Source of the DNA: Kitasatospora sp. NBC_01266
Lineage (GTDB): Bacteria > Actinomycetota > Actinomycetes > Streptomycetales > Streptomycetaceae
DNA length: 64,000 bases
Assembly (NCBI RefSeq): GCF_036242395.1
Contig: NZ_CP108458.1
Span: 7,068,001-7,132,000, forward strand
Reading direction: 5' to 3'
Shown: one piece after another, positions 29,309 through 39,664 of the stretch
How the letters are laid out: every line of letters begins with the position of its first letter
Numbering within the stretch: position 1 is the first letter of the stretch
Program-made: the position numbers and the translations under genes
Notes under the pieces: generated by a model
Database searches by the model: none
Told to the model about the DNA's origin: nothing
What the model saw: only the letters and a program-made list of their open reading frames with translations

Positions 29309-29608
29309 ATGACGAACACGACCCACCTGGCTTCCGCGGCCGAGCTGGAGGCCGCGTTCCAGCAGGAGCTGGCGACGGACACCTGGGCGGCGACCGAGAC
29401 CGCGTACGCCCTGGCGCTGCGGCTGCGCGACGCCGGCGAGTGGGACACCTCGCGCGAGTGGGTCAAGCAGTGCCTCCAACTGCTGGAGGGCTTCCCGTCC
29501 GACACCTTGGACCAGGTGGCCACCCGGCGCACCAGCGTTGGCGGTGTGCCGCTGCCGAACTACCTGCACGAGGGCGTGGTCCGCGAACGGTTCGGCGAGC
29601 TGGCCTGA
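29309..29608 (+). CDS. Hypothetical protein (99 aa)
   Basis: I do not recognise this family. It is a soluble, largely helical 99-residue protein with the runs ASAAELEAAFQQELATDTWAA and SREWVKQCLQLLEGFPSDT; a C-terminal loop ends PLPNYLHEGVVRERFGELA. ATG 29309 is 85 bp after the NDK-like gene and preceded by AGGAAAGG. Codon use is normal for the genome, and it is probably part of the same transcript. Confidence 0.7.
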   Translation: MTNTTHLASAAELEAAFQQELATDTWAATETAYALALRLRDAGEWDTSREWVKQCLQLLEGFPSDTLDQVATRRTSVGGVPLPNYLHEGVVRERFGELA

Positions 29609-29757
29609 CGTAACGCACGGTTGGTGGTGCGGCGAGGAGAGCAGCGGCCAGCCGCACCACCATCGAACAACTTCACAGCTACCATCCGGGCCGGCCAGGG
29701 ATACCTGGCGCCGGCCCGGCCCCATCAGGCATGCCCGAATCAGGAAGGACGACTGCC

Positions 29758-30354
29758 ATGGCCATCGAGATCGAGATGCGCGCCCGCTTCGACAAGGATG
29801 CCCACGACGCCCTCGTGGAGCGGCTGACCAAGGACGGCGAAGACCTGGGCCAGGACGACAAGCACATCCACTTCTTCGTGCTGCCGGACCAGCTGCTGAA
29901 GGTCACCGACAACCAGTCCGCCGGCACCGCCAAGATCACGCTCAAGGACAGCAGGATCGGCCAGGGCGCGGCCTTCGGCGAGACCGAGTTCCCGATCGCC
30001 CGGGACGACGTGCCCAAGGCCGTACAGCTCTTCGCCGCCCTGGGATTCGAGGACGACCGGCACGAAGCCTTCAACTTCCGCCGCAACTTCCTCTTCAGGG
30101 GTGTCGAGATCGCGGTCAAGTGGAGCGAAGCGTGGGGCTACCACGCCGAGTTCGAGCGGGTGCTGCCGGGCGACGCTCCGGCCGCCGCCAAGGACGAAGC
30201 CACCACCGAGATCATCGACGTGGCCGCCGAGCTGGGCGTCACCCTGATGACCGAAGACGAGCTGGCCGCCTTCACCGCTGCCTTCGAGGCCGAGGAGGCC
30301 GCGCGCAAGGCTGCCCGGTCCGTCGAGATCCGGCAGGGCTCCCAACCGTCCTGA
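29758..30354 (+). CDS. CYTH-domain protein (class IV adenylate cyclase / thiamine-triphosphatase fold)
   Basis: 198-residue protein with the CYTH N-terminal signature as MAIEIEMRARF (ExExxxK/R pattern) and alternating charged strands (HIHFFVLPDQLLKVTD, GTAKITLKDSR, FGETEFPIARDDV). CYTH enzymes bind triphosphate groups in a beta tunnel and include adenylate cyclases, thiamine triphosphatases and inorganic triphosphatases. Which of these it is cannot be told. ATG 29758 follows GGAAGGA by about 9 nt. First gene of a compact block CYTH-HD-460 aa-methyltransferase. Confidence 0.82.
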   Translation: MAIEIEMRARFDKDAHDALVERLTKDGEDLGQDDKHIHFFVLPDQLLKVTDNQSAGTAKITLKDSRIGQGAAFGETEFPIARDDVPKAVQLFAALGFEDDRHEAFNFRRNFLFRGVEIAVKWSEAWGYHAEFERVLPGDAPAAAKDEATTEIIDVAAELGVTLMTEDELAAFTAAFEAEEAARKAARSVEIRQGSQPS

Positions 30355-30377
30355 CCACCGAGGGGGTGGGCTGCACC

Positions 30378-31139
30378 ATGAGCACGACCCACACGGACAG
30401 CTTGGTCGAGTTGGCTGCCCGCAAGGAACTGCCGCACCACCAGTTCACCGACGCCGTCACCGTCGAGTGGATCAAGGCCAACCGGCCCGACTTCCCGGTG
30501 GCCTGGCCGCCGCCGCTGCGCCCCACCACGAAGGCCCTGATCGAGTCGGCCGCCATCCCCACCCGGTGGCTGGCCCAACCTCAGCTCGCCGACTCCATCC
30601 ACGGCCACCGGCACGGCCTGCGGACGGCAGTCCTCGCCGCGCTGCTGGCCGACTGGTACGGGCTGAACGAGTCGGACGCCGCCGCCGTGGTCATCGCGGC
30701 GGCAGTGCACGACTGCCAGCGGCACCACGACAAGGGCGACCCGGGCCATGGTGGACGGGCCGCGGTCTGGCTGGCCGCCAACGCCGACCTGGTCTGGACG
30801 CACTTCCGTCGCCGGCCCAGCCCGAGCGAGGTGATCAGGGCCGCCATCGCCGTGCGGCTGCACGAGGTGGCGTACGAGGCGTTCACCGCCGACGACCGCG
30901 TCGACCACACCCGAAACCGGCAGATCTGTGACCTGGTGAAGGTGGCGGACGCCCTTGACCGCTTCCGGCTGCCGAAGCTCTCCTGGTGGCCGAACGCCCG
31001 GTACGTCCGAGAGCCGGCCTTCGGCCAGCTCGAACCTCTGGCCTTCGACCTGGTGGTTACCTCGGAGGCGGCCTTCCTGGCCGGCGCCTCCAGCATCGAG
31101 GCGGTCCGGTTCGCGGTGGCCGAGAAGGGGCTGGTGTAG
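30378..31139 (+). CDS. HD-domain metal-dependent phosphohydrolase-like protein
   Basis: 253 residues. HGHRHGLRTAVLAALLADWYG and VIAAAVHDCQRHHDKGDPGHG give the H...HD metal pattern, and a later Asp in CDLVKVADALDRFRLPKL completes it. HD proteins hydrolyse phosphates of nucleotides or signalling molecules; the substrate is unknown. ATG 30378 is 23 bp after the CYTH gene and its stop is 4 bp before the next gene, so the three are tightly coupled. Confidence 0.82.
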   Translation: MSTTHTDSLVELAARKELPHHQFTDAVTVEWIKANRPDFPVAWPPPLRPTTKALIESAAIPTRWLAQPQLADSIHGHRHGLRTAVLAALLADWYGLNESDAAAVVIAAAVHDCQRHHDKGDPGHGGRAAVWLAANADLVWTHFRRRPSPSEVIRAAIAVRLHEVAYEAFTADDRVDHTRNRQICDLVKVADALDRFRLPKLSWWPNARYVREPAFGQLEPLAFDLVVTSEAAFLAGASSIEAVRFAVAEKGLV

Positions 31140-31143
31140 GGCC

Positions 31144-32526
31144 GTGGACTTCGTGGACGCCTACGAAAGCTGGGCCGACGCGCACGCCTTCTTCGGCGCC
31201 AGCCTCGTCCCGGAGATGCCTAACCCGGATGATCCGCTCGGCGTGCAGAAGGCGGCCTGGACCGACCGCCTGTCCTCCGGCACCCCCAACGGCCACCTGC
31301 TGCGCCGCAACGCGCTGTTCGACTCGCTGGGCAGCGGCGGCAAGCTCCACCTGCTGCACGTCACCCACGCCCTGGAGAAGATCAGCCGGGATGGCGTGCT
31401 GTACCCGTCCGGCGGGTGCCTGGTCGGCAGCATCTACTGTGCGCCGCTCACCGAGGCGGACCACGGCTTCCGGCCGCACAACCTCGGCTCGTACGTGCTC
31501 ACCCGCGAGGCGCCGGCGTTCCTGGCGAAGATCGGGCGGCCGGACCACGAGCCCACGCCGCTGGTCTTCGAACTGGACCTGCCGCCGCAGGCGTACCAGG
31601 GGCTGGCCGGGGTGGACTACCTCCGGCTTGGGGCGATCCACCTGGCCATCTACTCCCACCTCGAGTACCTGCTGAGCAAGGGCGAGCGGCACCGGCTGCG
31701 CGAGACGGTGGTCAGCCGGGTGAAGAACTCCACCGCCTTCCTCGCGCTGGCCGCCGCCATCGCCTACCAGGGCGCGACCGTGGCGCCCGCGGACTTCCTG
31801 CGTCAGCTCGACGCGACGATCCCGCGCCTTCCGATCCTCGGCTACCTGTTCTTCGAGGCCCTGTCCGAGTACGTCATGCTGCACTCCACCAGTTCCCGTA
31901 CCCGGCGACTGGCCGAACTCGGCGAGTTAAACAACTGGCTCTACAAGGAGCTGCTGTTCGCCGTGCCGGGGATGATCGGCCGGTTCGACCTGGCCAAGTT
32001 CCACGTGCCCGATCTCGGCGACACCCTCCGAAAGGTCGACACCACCCTCGACCCGAACGCGGCGGCGGCCTACCTCACCGACCGCATCAGCCACCTGGTG
32101 GCCGCCCGCCTCTTCACCGCCGGTCAAGTGCCGGACCGTTGGCGCCACACCAAGTGGGAGTTCGACAGCCTCGCCACCCAGCTCGGGCCGTTGCTCGGCC
32201 ACCTGATCCACCGCGAGCTGCGCACCTTCGGCCGCTCGCCGGACTTCTACTTCTACTTCGACCAGGTCAAGGCACTCCAAGCCTGGAACTACTGGAACCA
32301 CCTCGACATCCCGGTGCCCTTCAACGGCACCATCCCCAAGGGCGAGATCGGCATCAACCCGGCCTACCCGGACCTCCAGTACAGCGTCTGGCGCGCGGTC
32401 GCCGACGAGGCCGGCAACCTGCACCCGACCGAGCAGCTGGACCTGACCGTCACCCCGCGCCTGGTCGACCTCCGCTCCACCCTGATGCGCAACAACCAGT
32501 GGGCCGCTGCGCCTGCGGTCGCCTGA
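31144..32526 (+). CDS. Uncharacterised 460-aa protein with ART-like N-terminal motif
   Basis: I do not recognise the family. It starts at GTG 31144. Residues about 60-110 read LHLLHVTHALEKISRDGVLYP...CLVGSIYCAPL, resembling the opening of DarT/DUF4433 and other ADP-ribosyltransferase-fold proteins (a His/Thr strand, helix, then -I..DGL). The rest is mixed alpha/beta with aromatic-rich segments (FYFYFDQVKALQAWNYWNHLDI near residue 390) and no other known motif. It is coupled to the HD gene (4-bp gap) and followed 78 bp later by a methyltransferase. The ART idea is inference only. Confidence 0.6.
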   Translation: MDFVDAYESWADAHAFFGASLVPEMPNPDDPLGVQKAAWTDRLSSGTPNGHLLRRNALFDSLGSGGKLHLLHVTHALEKISRDGVLYPSGGCLVGSIYCAPLTEADHGFRPHNLGSYVLTREAPAFLAKIGRPDHEPTPLVFELDLPPQAYQGLAGVDYLRLGAIHLAIYSHLEYLLSKGERHRLRETVVSRVKNSTAFLALAAAIAYQGATVAPADFLRQLDATIPRLPILGYLFFEALSEYVMLHSTSSRTRRLAELGELNNWLYKELLFAVPGMIGRFDLAKFHVPDLGDTLRKVDTTLDPNAAAAYLTDRISHLVAARLFTAGQVPDRWRHTKWEFDSLATQLGPLLGHLIHRELRTFGRSPDFYFYFDQVKALQAWNYWNHLDIPVPFNGTIPKGEIGINPAYPDLQYSVWRAVADEAGNLHPTEQLDLTVTPRLVDLRSTLMRNNQWAAAPAVA

Positions 32527-32604
32527 TTCCACCTTCGCGACCTTCGCGCCGTAGCTGACGCCCGGTCCCTTCCACCTTCATCACGTGACGAGGAGACGCT
32601 TGCC

Positions 32605-33345
32605 ATGCCCCGGGACATTTCCGGCCCACCGTCGATCGACCTGCTCGGTGAACAGATCGCTGCGCTGCTGGCCGACCCCACGCTCAGCCACGGCTTGGCC
32701 CGCACCCTGCGCGCCGCCGCCAAGGAAGTCGAGCTGAACCGCTACCACCGGGCCAGCCAGCGCGCCTGGCCGAACGGCTTGGAGCAGCGGCCGGCGAAGG
32801 TCCAGATCGGTGGTGGCAGCCACCAGATCGACGGCTTCTTCAACATCGACCTGGTCCCGCCGGCCGATCTGCTCTGGGACGTGCGCGAGGGAATTCCCCT
32901 CCGGGACAACACCGTCGAGTTCATGTTCTCCGAGCACTTCCTGGAGCACATCGACTACCCGCGGTCCGCCAAGCAGTATGCCCGCGAGGCCTTGCGGGTG
33001 CTCAGCTCCGGCGGTCAGCTGATCACCGGCGTGCCGGACGCGAGCTTCGTGCTGAACCGGTACCCGGCCCCGCCGGAGCAGAGCGCCGAGATGGTCGAGC
33101 GCTGGTACGCGAAGCGTGACTGCCGGGAGGACATCAACACCTTCCTCGACCTGATCAACTACGTCTTCCGCGACCAGGACGACGACCCGACCTACAACCC
33201 CCACCTCTGGGCCTACGACCACGAGAAGTTGGTCCAGCTGTTCACGGAGGCCGGCTTCACGACGGTGGAGCCCTGGACCTTCGACCCGACCCTGGCCAAC
33301 CCCAAGCGCGAGTGGGCCAGCGTCTACGTCATCGCCACCAAGTAG
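32605..33345 (+). CDS. SAM-dependent methyltransferase
   Basis: 246-residue class I methyltransferase. KVQIGGGSHQIDGFFNIDLVPPADLLWDVREG is motif I, in the form common to methyltransferase-11-like proteins that read 'NxD', followed by EFMFSEHFLEHIDYPRSAKQYAREALRVLSSGGQLITGVPD (motifs II and III). An N-terminal helical extension of about 60 residues precedes it. The substrate is unknown. Last intact gene of the CYTH-HD-460 aa block. Confidence 0.88.
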   Translation: MPRDISGPPSIDLLGEQIAALLADPTLSHGLARTLRAAAKEVELNRYHRASQRAWPNGLEQRPAKVQIGGGSHQIDGFFNIDLVPPADLLWDVREGIPLRDNTVEFMFSEHFLEHIDYPRSAKQYAREALRVLSSGGQLITGVPDASFVLNRYPAPPEQSAEMVERWYAKRDCREDINTFLDLINYVFRDQDDDPTYNPHLWAYDHEKLVQLFTEAGFTTVEPWTFDPTLANPKREWASVYVIATK

Positions 33346-33379
33346 GTACTCGGCTCTACCCACGCACCACAGTCACCTC

Positions 33380-33700
33380 ATGCTCGCCGACACACCGAAC
33401 GCCGTCGGCTGGGCCAGGAAGCACACCCGTGACGTGCTCCGCTGCTGGCAGGCACCGCCAGACCTGATCGACGCCGCGCTGCTGGTGGTGTCGGAGCTGG
33501 CGACCAACGCCATCCGGCACCAGGACACCAAGCAGCCCGAGCCGCTGACCTCGGCGGAGCTGACCACGGTGCGGTTGTTCGGCCTGGACCTCCAGCTGCG
33601 CGGCCAGGCCGTGTTCGTGGCCCTGCTGGTGGGAGTGCCGGGCAGTCAGCAGCTGGTCGACCTTGCGGCGGCAGTCCATGGCCGTGTCGAAGACGAGTTG
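33380..33700 (+). pseudogene. Truncated ATP-binding (HATPase_c/RsbW-like) protein fragment
   Basis: The frame from ATG 33380 starts like a Streptomyces ATP-binding regulator: AVGWARKHTRDVLRCWQAPPDLID, then LLVVSELATNAIRH, which is the N box. The expected G boxes (DxGxGxG and GRGL) never appear; after about 50 residues the sequence becomes unrelated. The frame stays open to 34168 through what looks like non-coding DNA. This is a decayed end of an anti-sigma-type kinase gene at the right edge of the accessory block. Confidence 0.65.
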
Positions 33701-33820
33701 CGGCGGCTTGCCGGAGGAGGCGTCAGAAGTCGCCAACCCACACGCCCCTCCCGGTCGTTGACCAGGATGCACCGTCGGTCCGCCCGGCCTGCCCCAACCC
33801 CCCGGAGGAGAGTCACACCG

Positions 33821-33989
33821 ATGAGCACCCCCCAAGTGCAGACGCCCGAGCAGCCGTTCAGCAGAATCAAGGTCCGCGTCACCGGCCCGGTCTTCTGCGG
33901 CGACGACGTCGCGCTGCTGCGCCGGGACCGCGCCGACACGGGACTTCGAGCTGGAACCTGTCATCGACGAGAACTACACCTGGATCTGA
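33821..33989 (+). pseudogene. Small peptide gene, apparently frameshifted
   Basis: ATG 33821 follows GGAGGAGAG by about 10 nt and opens MSTPQVQTPEQPFSRIKVRVTGPVFCGDDVALL. In this frame the product runs on into unlikely sequence. Removing one G in the ACGGGACTTC run at about 33940-33945 would continue it as DFELEPVIDENYTWI and stop at 33989, a natural 55-residue peptide with an acidic, aromatic end. It is either a broken small gene or a sequencing error. Function unknown. Confidence 0.45.
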
Positions 33990-34151
33990 ATCGGATGGCA
34001 CGGGCTTCCCAGCACAGGTGGGGAGCCCGTGCCGGCGGCGGGGCTGGGAGAGGGCCCTCGCACCCGAAGGGTACGTATGCGAATGGTGTATTCGTTCCGA
34101 ATGGCCGACCGACCGCGAGGCCGCTGATGGATGGATCGCCAATGGCTGTCG

Positions 34152-34170
34152 CTTCAACGAGTTGTTGAAG
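34152..34170. promoter_or_regulatory. Regulon palindrome, gcl site (best copy)
   Basis: CTTCAAC-GAGTT-GTTGAAG is a perfect inverted repeat with 7-bp arms. It ends 17 bp before the -35 TTGACG (34188-34193), with an 18-bp spacer and TACCGT (34212-34217) as a possible -10, and lies 112 bp before the gcl start. Confidence 0.78.
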
Positions 34171-34240
34171 ATGGACCCCGGAAACCCTTGACGCCCCGTC
34201 GGGCTGCCGCCTACCGTAATTTCGCATCCTAAAAGCAATA

Positions 34241-34255
34241 TTCCGCATGGTGGAA
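34241..34255. promoter_or_regulatory. Second-motif palindrome, gcl
   Basis: TTCCGCATGGTGGAA, extended by TA on each side (TATTCC...GGAATA). The same element occurs before hyi. It lies between the promoter and the gcl ribosome site. Confidence 0.6.
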
Positions 34256-34281
34256 TACGAGCCGACCGCAGGAGTACCCCG

Positions 34282-36069
<1,788 letters not shown>

Positions 36070-36101
36070 CCGGTCGCCGCGGCCGGCCGGCCGACAAGCG
36101 A

Positions 36102-36144
36102 AGGCCCGTCGACTCCCCGGTACTCCCCGGGAGTTGACGGGCCT
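36102..36144. terminator. gcl terminator hairpin
   Basis: A stem of about 16 pairs with one G-U (36102-36117 with 36129-36144), 11-nt loop, 33 bp after the gcl stop; convergent with the membrane protein gene. Confidence 0.78.
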
Positions 36145-36150
36145 GCTCGC

Positions 36151-36178
36151 CGTCAGCCGTCAGCCGTCAGCCGTCAGC
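36151..36178. repeat. 4 x CGTCAGC heptamer repeat
   Basis: Four exact CGTCAGC units and a fifth changed one (CGTCGGC) overlap the stop codon of the minus-strand membrane protein gene (36174-36176). Unit loss or gain would alter the C-terminus. Confidence 0.85.
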
Positions 36179-37820
36179 CGTCGGCCACCTCCTTGGCCAC
36201 GCCGGACGGGCAGGGGCTGCCCCGGTCGAAGGAGTACCTCCCGGTGATCCGGTAGGTGCCGGGGGACGGCGCGTAGAGCACCGTCCAGTCGCCCTGTTCG
36301 GCCAGGCAGCCACTGGCGTCCCCCTGGTCACCGGCGATGCCCAGCCACGGCGACCAGGGCAGCAGCAGGTGCACCGGGCCCGCGCTGGGCACCTGGACGG
36401 TCAGCGCGGCCGGCCCGGCCTGCTGCACCACGGCGGGCGGCGCGGCCAGCGGGGTGGCGTCGGTGACCCGGTAGAGCCGCCAGCTGCCGTGCTCCCAGAT
36501 CTGGTCCAGCCAGGGCTGCCCCGCCGAGACCAGCGCCGCCTCCTCCACCGCCGCGTCGTCCGGCTTGTCACTGGAGAGCGCCACATAGCCCACGCCCCAG
36601 CGCCGCAGCCAGGCGTGGTAGTCGGCCGGGGCCAGCTTGGCGGTGTAGAAGAGCGGGTTGCGGGTGACGTCCGCCTGCCGGTTCCAGCCACGGGCCAGGT
36701 CCACGTACGGTGCCACGCCGCTGGCCTCCCAGTGCGAGGCCAGCGGGACCACCTCCACCCGGGTGCGGTCCGCGCCGACCGCGTGCAGTTCGCCGATCAG
36801 CGCGTTGCCGTCGGCGGTCGCCCGGGCCACCGGAACGGTCACCAGCAGGTCGCCCAGCGTCCGCCCGGCCAGCCAGGCGGCCACCGAGACGAAGCCGACC
36901 GCCACCAGCAGCGCCCGACGCCGGGTCAGTCGGGTGTCCAGCAGCACCGCGAGCAGCACGGTGCCCGCGAAGAGCAGGCTGAGCCGCTCGACGTTGCTGC
37001 CCACCGGCGAGGGGATCAGCCAGACCAGCACCACCCCGACCGCGTAGACCAGCGCCCCGCGCCGCACCGTCGCCCAGCCGGCCGGCACCAGCGCGGCCAC
37101 CGCGAGTGCCGCCGCCACCACCGGCGCCGCCGCCCACCAGTCGAACGGCTGCACCCCGTAGAACGGGAAGAGCAGCGAGGTGCCCGCCACCACCACGACC
37201 GGGGCCACCGCCAGCGGGTAGCTGTCCCGCCGACGCCCCGTCAGGAAGAGCGCGGCGGCCACCACCTCCAGGAACAGGCCGACCACCGGGCTGCCCATGG
37301 TGGCCAGCGCCGCCAGCGCGAAGAGCGCGGTGCCACGCAGCCGGGGGCCGGTGCGGGTGCAGGCGAGCACCGTGGCACCCAGCCCGAAGGCCACCCCGAT
37401 CGCGAACGTCACCCGTCCTGAGGCGACGTCACACCAGAGGGCGAAGGCCGTCCAGAGCGCCGGCGCCAGCGGTCGGCGCAGACCCGAGCGGGTCAGCAGG
37501 GTGGCGGCCAGCGTCGCCGAGGCGGTGCCGGCCAGCATGCCGGTGGTCCGCACCCCGAGCAGGCCCATCAGGTAGGGCGACAGCACGCTGTACGAGGCGG
37601 TGTGGATCCCGCCGTACCAGGACAGGTTGTAGGCCGCGTCCGGGTGCTGGCGGGTGAACTCGGTCCAGGCGTACTGGGCCGCCAGGTCGCCCGCGTCGTT
37701 GGCCAGAGCCACGGCCCAGACCAGGTGCAGCACCGCGGCCAGCAGGGTCGCGGCGAATACCGGATGGCGCAGCGCGGCGGGCAGGCGGGCAGCGGGAATC
37801 GCCGACCCCACGGTGGTCAT
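36174..37820 (-). CDS. Polytopic membrane protein of unknown function
   Basis: 548 residues with about 10-11 hydrophobic helices between residues 20 and 370, then a soluble C-terminal domain of about 180 residues. The pattern (helical pairs, a loop with YAWTEFTRQHPDAAYNLSWYGGIH after helix 1, and an extracellular tail with VVPLASHWEASGVAPYVDLARGW) resembles GT-C-like or DUF-type actinobacterial membrane proteins, but no catalytic motif is certain. ATG 37820 avoids a non-conserved prefix. It is transcribed toward gcl and bounded by hairpins on both sides. Confidence 0.75.
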   Translation of the reverse strand: MTTVGSAIPAARLPAALRHPVFAATLLAAVLHLVWAVALANDAGDLAAQYAWTEFTRQHPDAAYNLSWYGGIHTASYSVLSPYLMGLLGVRTTGMLAGTASATLAATLLTRSGLRRPLAPALWTAFALWCDVASGRVTFAIGVAFGLGATVLACTRTGPRLRGTALFALAALATMGSPVVGLFLEVVAAALFLTGRRRDSYPLAVAPVVVVAGTSLLFPFYGVQPFDWWAAAPVVAAALAVAALVPAGWATVRRGALVYAVGVVLVWLIPSPVGSNVERLSLLFAGTVLLAVLLDTRLTRRRALLVAVGFVSVAAWLAGRTLGDLLVTVPVARATADGNALIGELHAVGADRTRVEVVPLASHWEASGVAPYVDLARGWNRQADVTRNPLFYTAKLAPADYHAWLRRWGVGYVALSSDKPDDAAVEEAALVSAGQPWLDQIWEHGSWRLYRVTDATPLAAPPAVVQQAGPAALTVQVPSAGPVHLLLPWSPWLGIAGDQGDASGCLAEQGDWTVLYAPSPGTYRITGRYSFDRGSPCPSGVAKEVADG

Positions 37821-37912
37821 ATGGTCTCTTTCGGCCGTCGAGGAGCGGTGTTCGGTCAGCTGAGCTGAGCTGAGTAGCAGTAACCTACGTCGCCTTCCCG
37901 CACGGTACGCCA

Positions 37913-37945
37913 CAGCCCCGGACCCTCGCCGTGGGTCCGGGGCTG
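37913..37945. terminator. Terminator of the urate operon
   Basis: 13-bp perfect stem (37913-37925 with 37933-37945), 7-nt loop, 135 bp past the stop of the minus-strand amidohydrolase gene. Confidence 0.75.
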
Positions 37946-38079
37946 CGGTCCGCCCGACCTGACGGTCGGACGGAGTCCGGGTCACGCACCGTCCCTGGGC
38001 GGCCCGGAGTCCTGGTTCGCCGACCGGTCTCGGCCGGTCGGTGGTGGTGGTCGGTGGTGGTGGTCGGTCTGTGGCGGCG

Positions 38080-39462
38080 TCAGCCGCGGGCGGCCAGCTC
38101 CTTGGCGGCGCGGGCGCAGGCCAGCGCGATCTGGTCCTCGTTGACGGTGGTCAGGGTGTCCTTCTCGACCACCGCGTTGCCGTTGACGAAGAGCACCGCC
38201 AGCGGCGGCAGCGCGCCCATGGTCAGCGCGGCCACCGGGTCGGCGATCGAGGAGTGCATGATCCCGTCGACCTTCCAGAGCGCCAGGTCGGCGAGCTTGC
38301 CCACCTCGATCGAGCCGATCTCGTGCTGCCGGCCCAGCACCCGGGCGCCGCCCATGGTGCCCAGCCGCAGCGCGCCGCGCGCGGTCAGGGCGTTGGGGCG
38401 GCCGTGCAGCCGGTTGATCAGCAGCGCGTTGCGCAGCTCGGTGCCCAGTTCGCCGGACTCGTTGGAGGCGGTGCCGTCCACGCCCAGACCCACCGGGACG
38501 CCGGCCTTCAGCATGTCCGGGACCCGGGCGATGCCGGCCGCCAGCCGCGCGTTGGAGGACGGGCAGTGCGCCACGCCGGTGCCGGTCTCGGCGAACTTGG
38601 CGATGTCGGAGTCGTTCATGTGGACGCAGTGCGCCATCCAGACGTCCTCGCCCAGCCAGCCGGTGGACTCGAAGTAGTCGGTGGGGCCCATGCCGAACAG
38701 CTCCTTGCAGAACTGCTCCTCCTCGGCCGTCTCCGAGCCGTGGGTGTGCAGCCGCACGCCCTTGCGGCGGGCCAGCACGGCGGCTTCCCGCAGCAGCTCG
38801 GTGGAGACCGAGAACGGCGAGCAGGGCGCGATGGCGACGTGCAGCATCGAGCCGAACGAGGCGTCGTGGTAGGTGTCCACGGCCGCCTCGGAGGCGATCA
38901 GGATCTCCTCGGTGGTCTCCACCGCGTGGTCCGGCGGCAGGCCGCCGTCCTTCTTGCTGCGGTCCATCGAGCCGCGCAGCGCGGTGAAGCGCAGGCCGAG
39001 CGACTGGACGGCTTCTATCGAGGCGCCCAGGATGTCGCCGCCGTCCTTCGGGAACACGTAGTGGTGGTCCGAGGCGGTGGTGCAGCCGGACTTGAGCAGC
39101 GCGGCGGCCGAGCCGAGGGTGGCCGCGTGGACCAACTGGTCGTCTATCCGGGCCCAGGTCGGGTAGAGCGCGACGAGCCAGTCGAAGAGGATGTCGTCCT
39201 GGGCCAGGCCGCGGGTGATCCACTGGTAGAAGTGGTGGTGGGTGTTGACCAGGCCCGGGGTGATCAGGTGGCCCTCACCGTTGATCCGGCGCACCACGTT
39301 GTCCAGCCACTGCGGCGCCGGACCGTTGCCGACCGACTCGATGAGGTTGCCCTTGATCACCACGTGGCCGCGGGTGTACTCGGTGTCCTCGGCGTCGACG
39401 GTGGCGATGGCGACGTTCTCGATCACGATCCGCTGGTCGGCGGGCGGGGGCTGGACTGCCAT
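38080..39462 (-). CDS. 8-oxoguanine deaminase (guanine deaminase-type amidohydrolase)
   Basis: 460-residue metal-dependent amidohydrolase of the cytosine/guanine deaminase branch. LITPGLVNTHHHFYQW holds the HxH pair, LHTHGSETAEEEQF the third His, WMAHCVHMNDSD the fourth, and GLGVDGTASNES the catalytic Asp. The close fit is to 8-oxoguanine deaminases, which yield urate from 8-oxoguanine; ordinary guanine deaminase is the alternative. Being next to uricase supports a product entering the urate pathway. Last gene of the uraD-uraH-pucL operon. Confidence 0.85.
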   Translation of the reverse strand: MAVQPPPADQRIVIENVAIATVDAEDTEYTRGHVVIKGNLIESVGNGPAPQWLDNVVRRINGEGHLITPGLVNTHHHFYQWITRGLAQDDILFDWLVALYPTWARIDDQLVHAATLGSAAALLKSGCTTASDHHYVFPKDGGDILGASIEAVQSLGLRFTALRGSMDRSKKDGGLPPDHAVETTEEILIASEAAVDTYHDASFGSMLHVAIAPCSPFSVSTELLREAAVLARRKGVRLHTHGSETAEEEQFCKELFGMGPTDYFESTGWLGEDVWMAHCVHMNDSDIAKFAETGTGVAHCPSSNARLAAGIARVPDMLKAGVPVGLGVDGTASNESGELGTELRNALLINRLHGRPNALTARGALRLGTMGGARVLGRQHEIGSIEVGKLADLALWKVDGIMHSSIADPVAALTMGALPPLAVLFVNGNAVVEKDTLTTVNEDQIALACARAAKELAARG

Positions 39463-39664
39463 GGTGACTCCTGGGGTGAGGGATGCGCGGGGGACCCGCG
39501 CGGTCTGACGGCGCGTGGGGGAGGCGGGAGACGGGCCGTCAGACCGCGCCGGTCCGGCTGGGGGTCACCGCCGTCAGCGGTACTGCGGGACTGCGGTACT
39601 GCGGTACTGGAGTCCCGAGGGCGGGACGGCGGAGCGAGAGTCCCTCGGGTGGGCGAACTCCAGG

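Noticed and set aside
34040-34194. Plus-strand segment reading GYVCEWCIRSEWP then GCRFNELLKMDPGNP before gcl
   Set aside because: It looks briefly protein-like with Cys-x-x-Cys, but has no start or ribosome site and coincides with the gcl operator and promoter.
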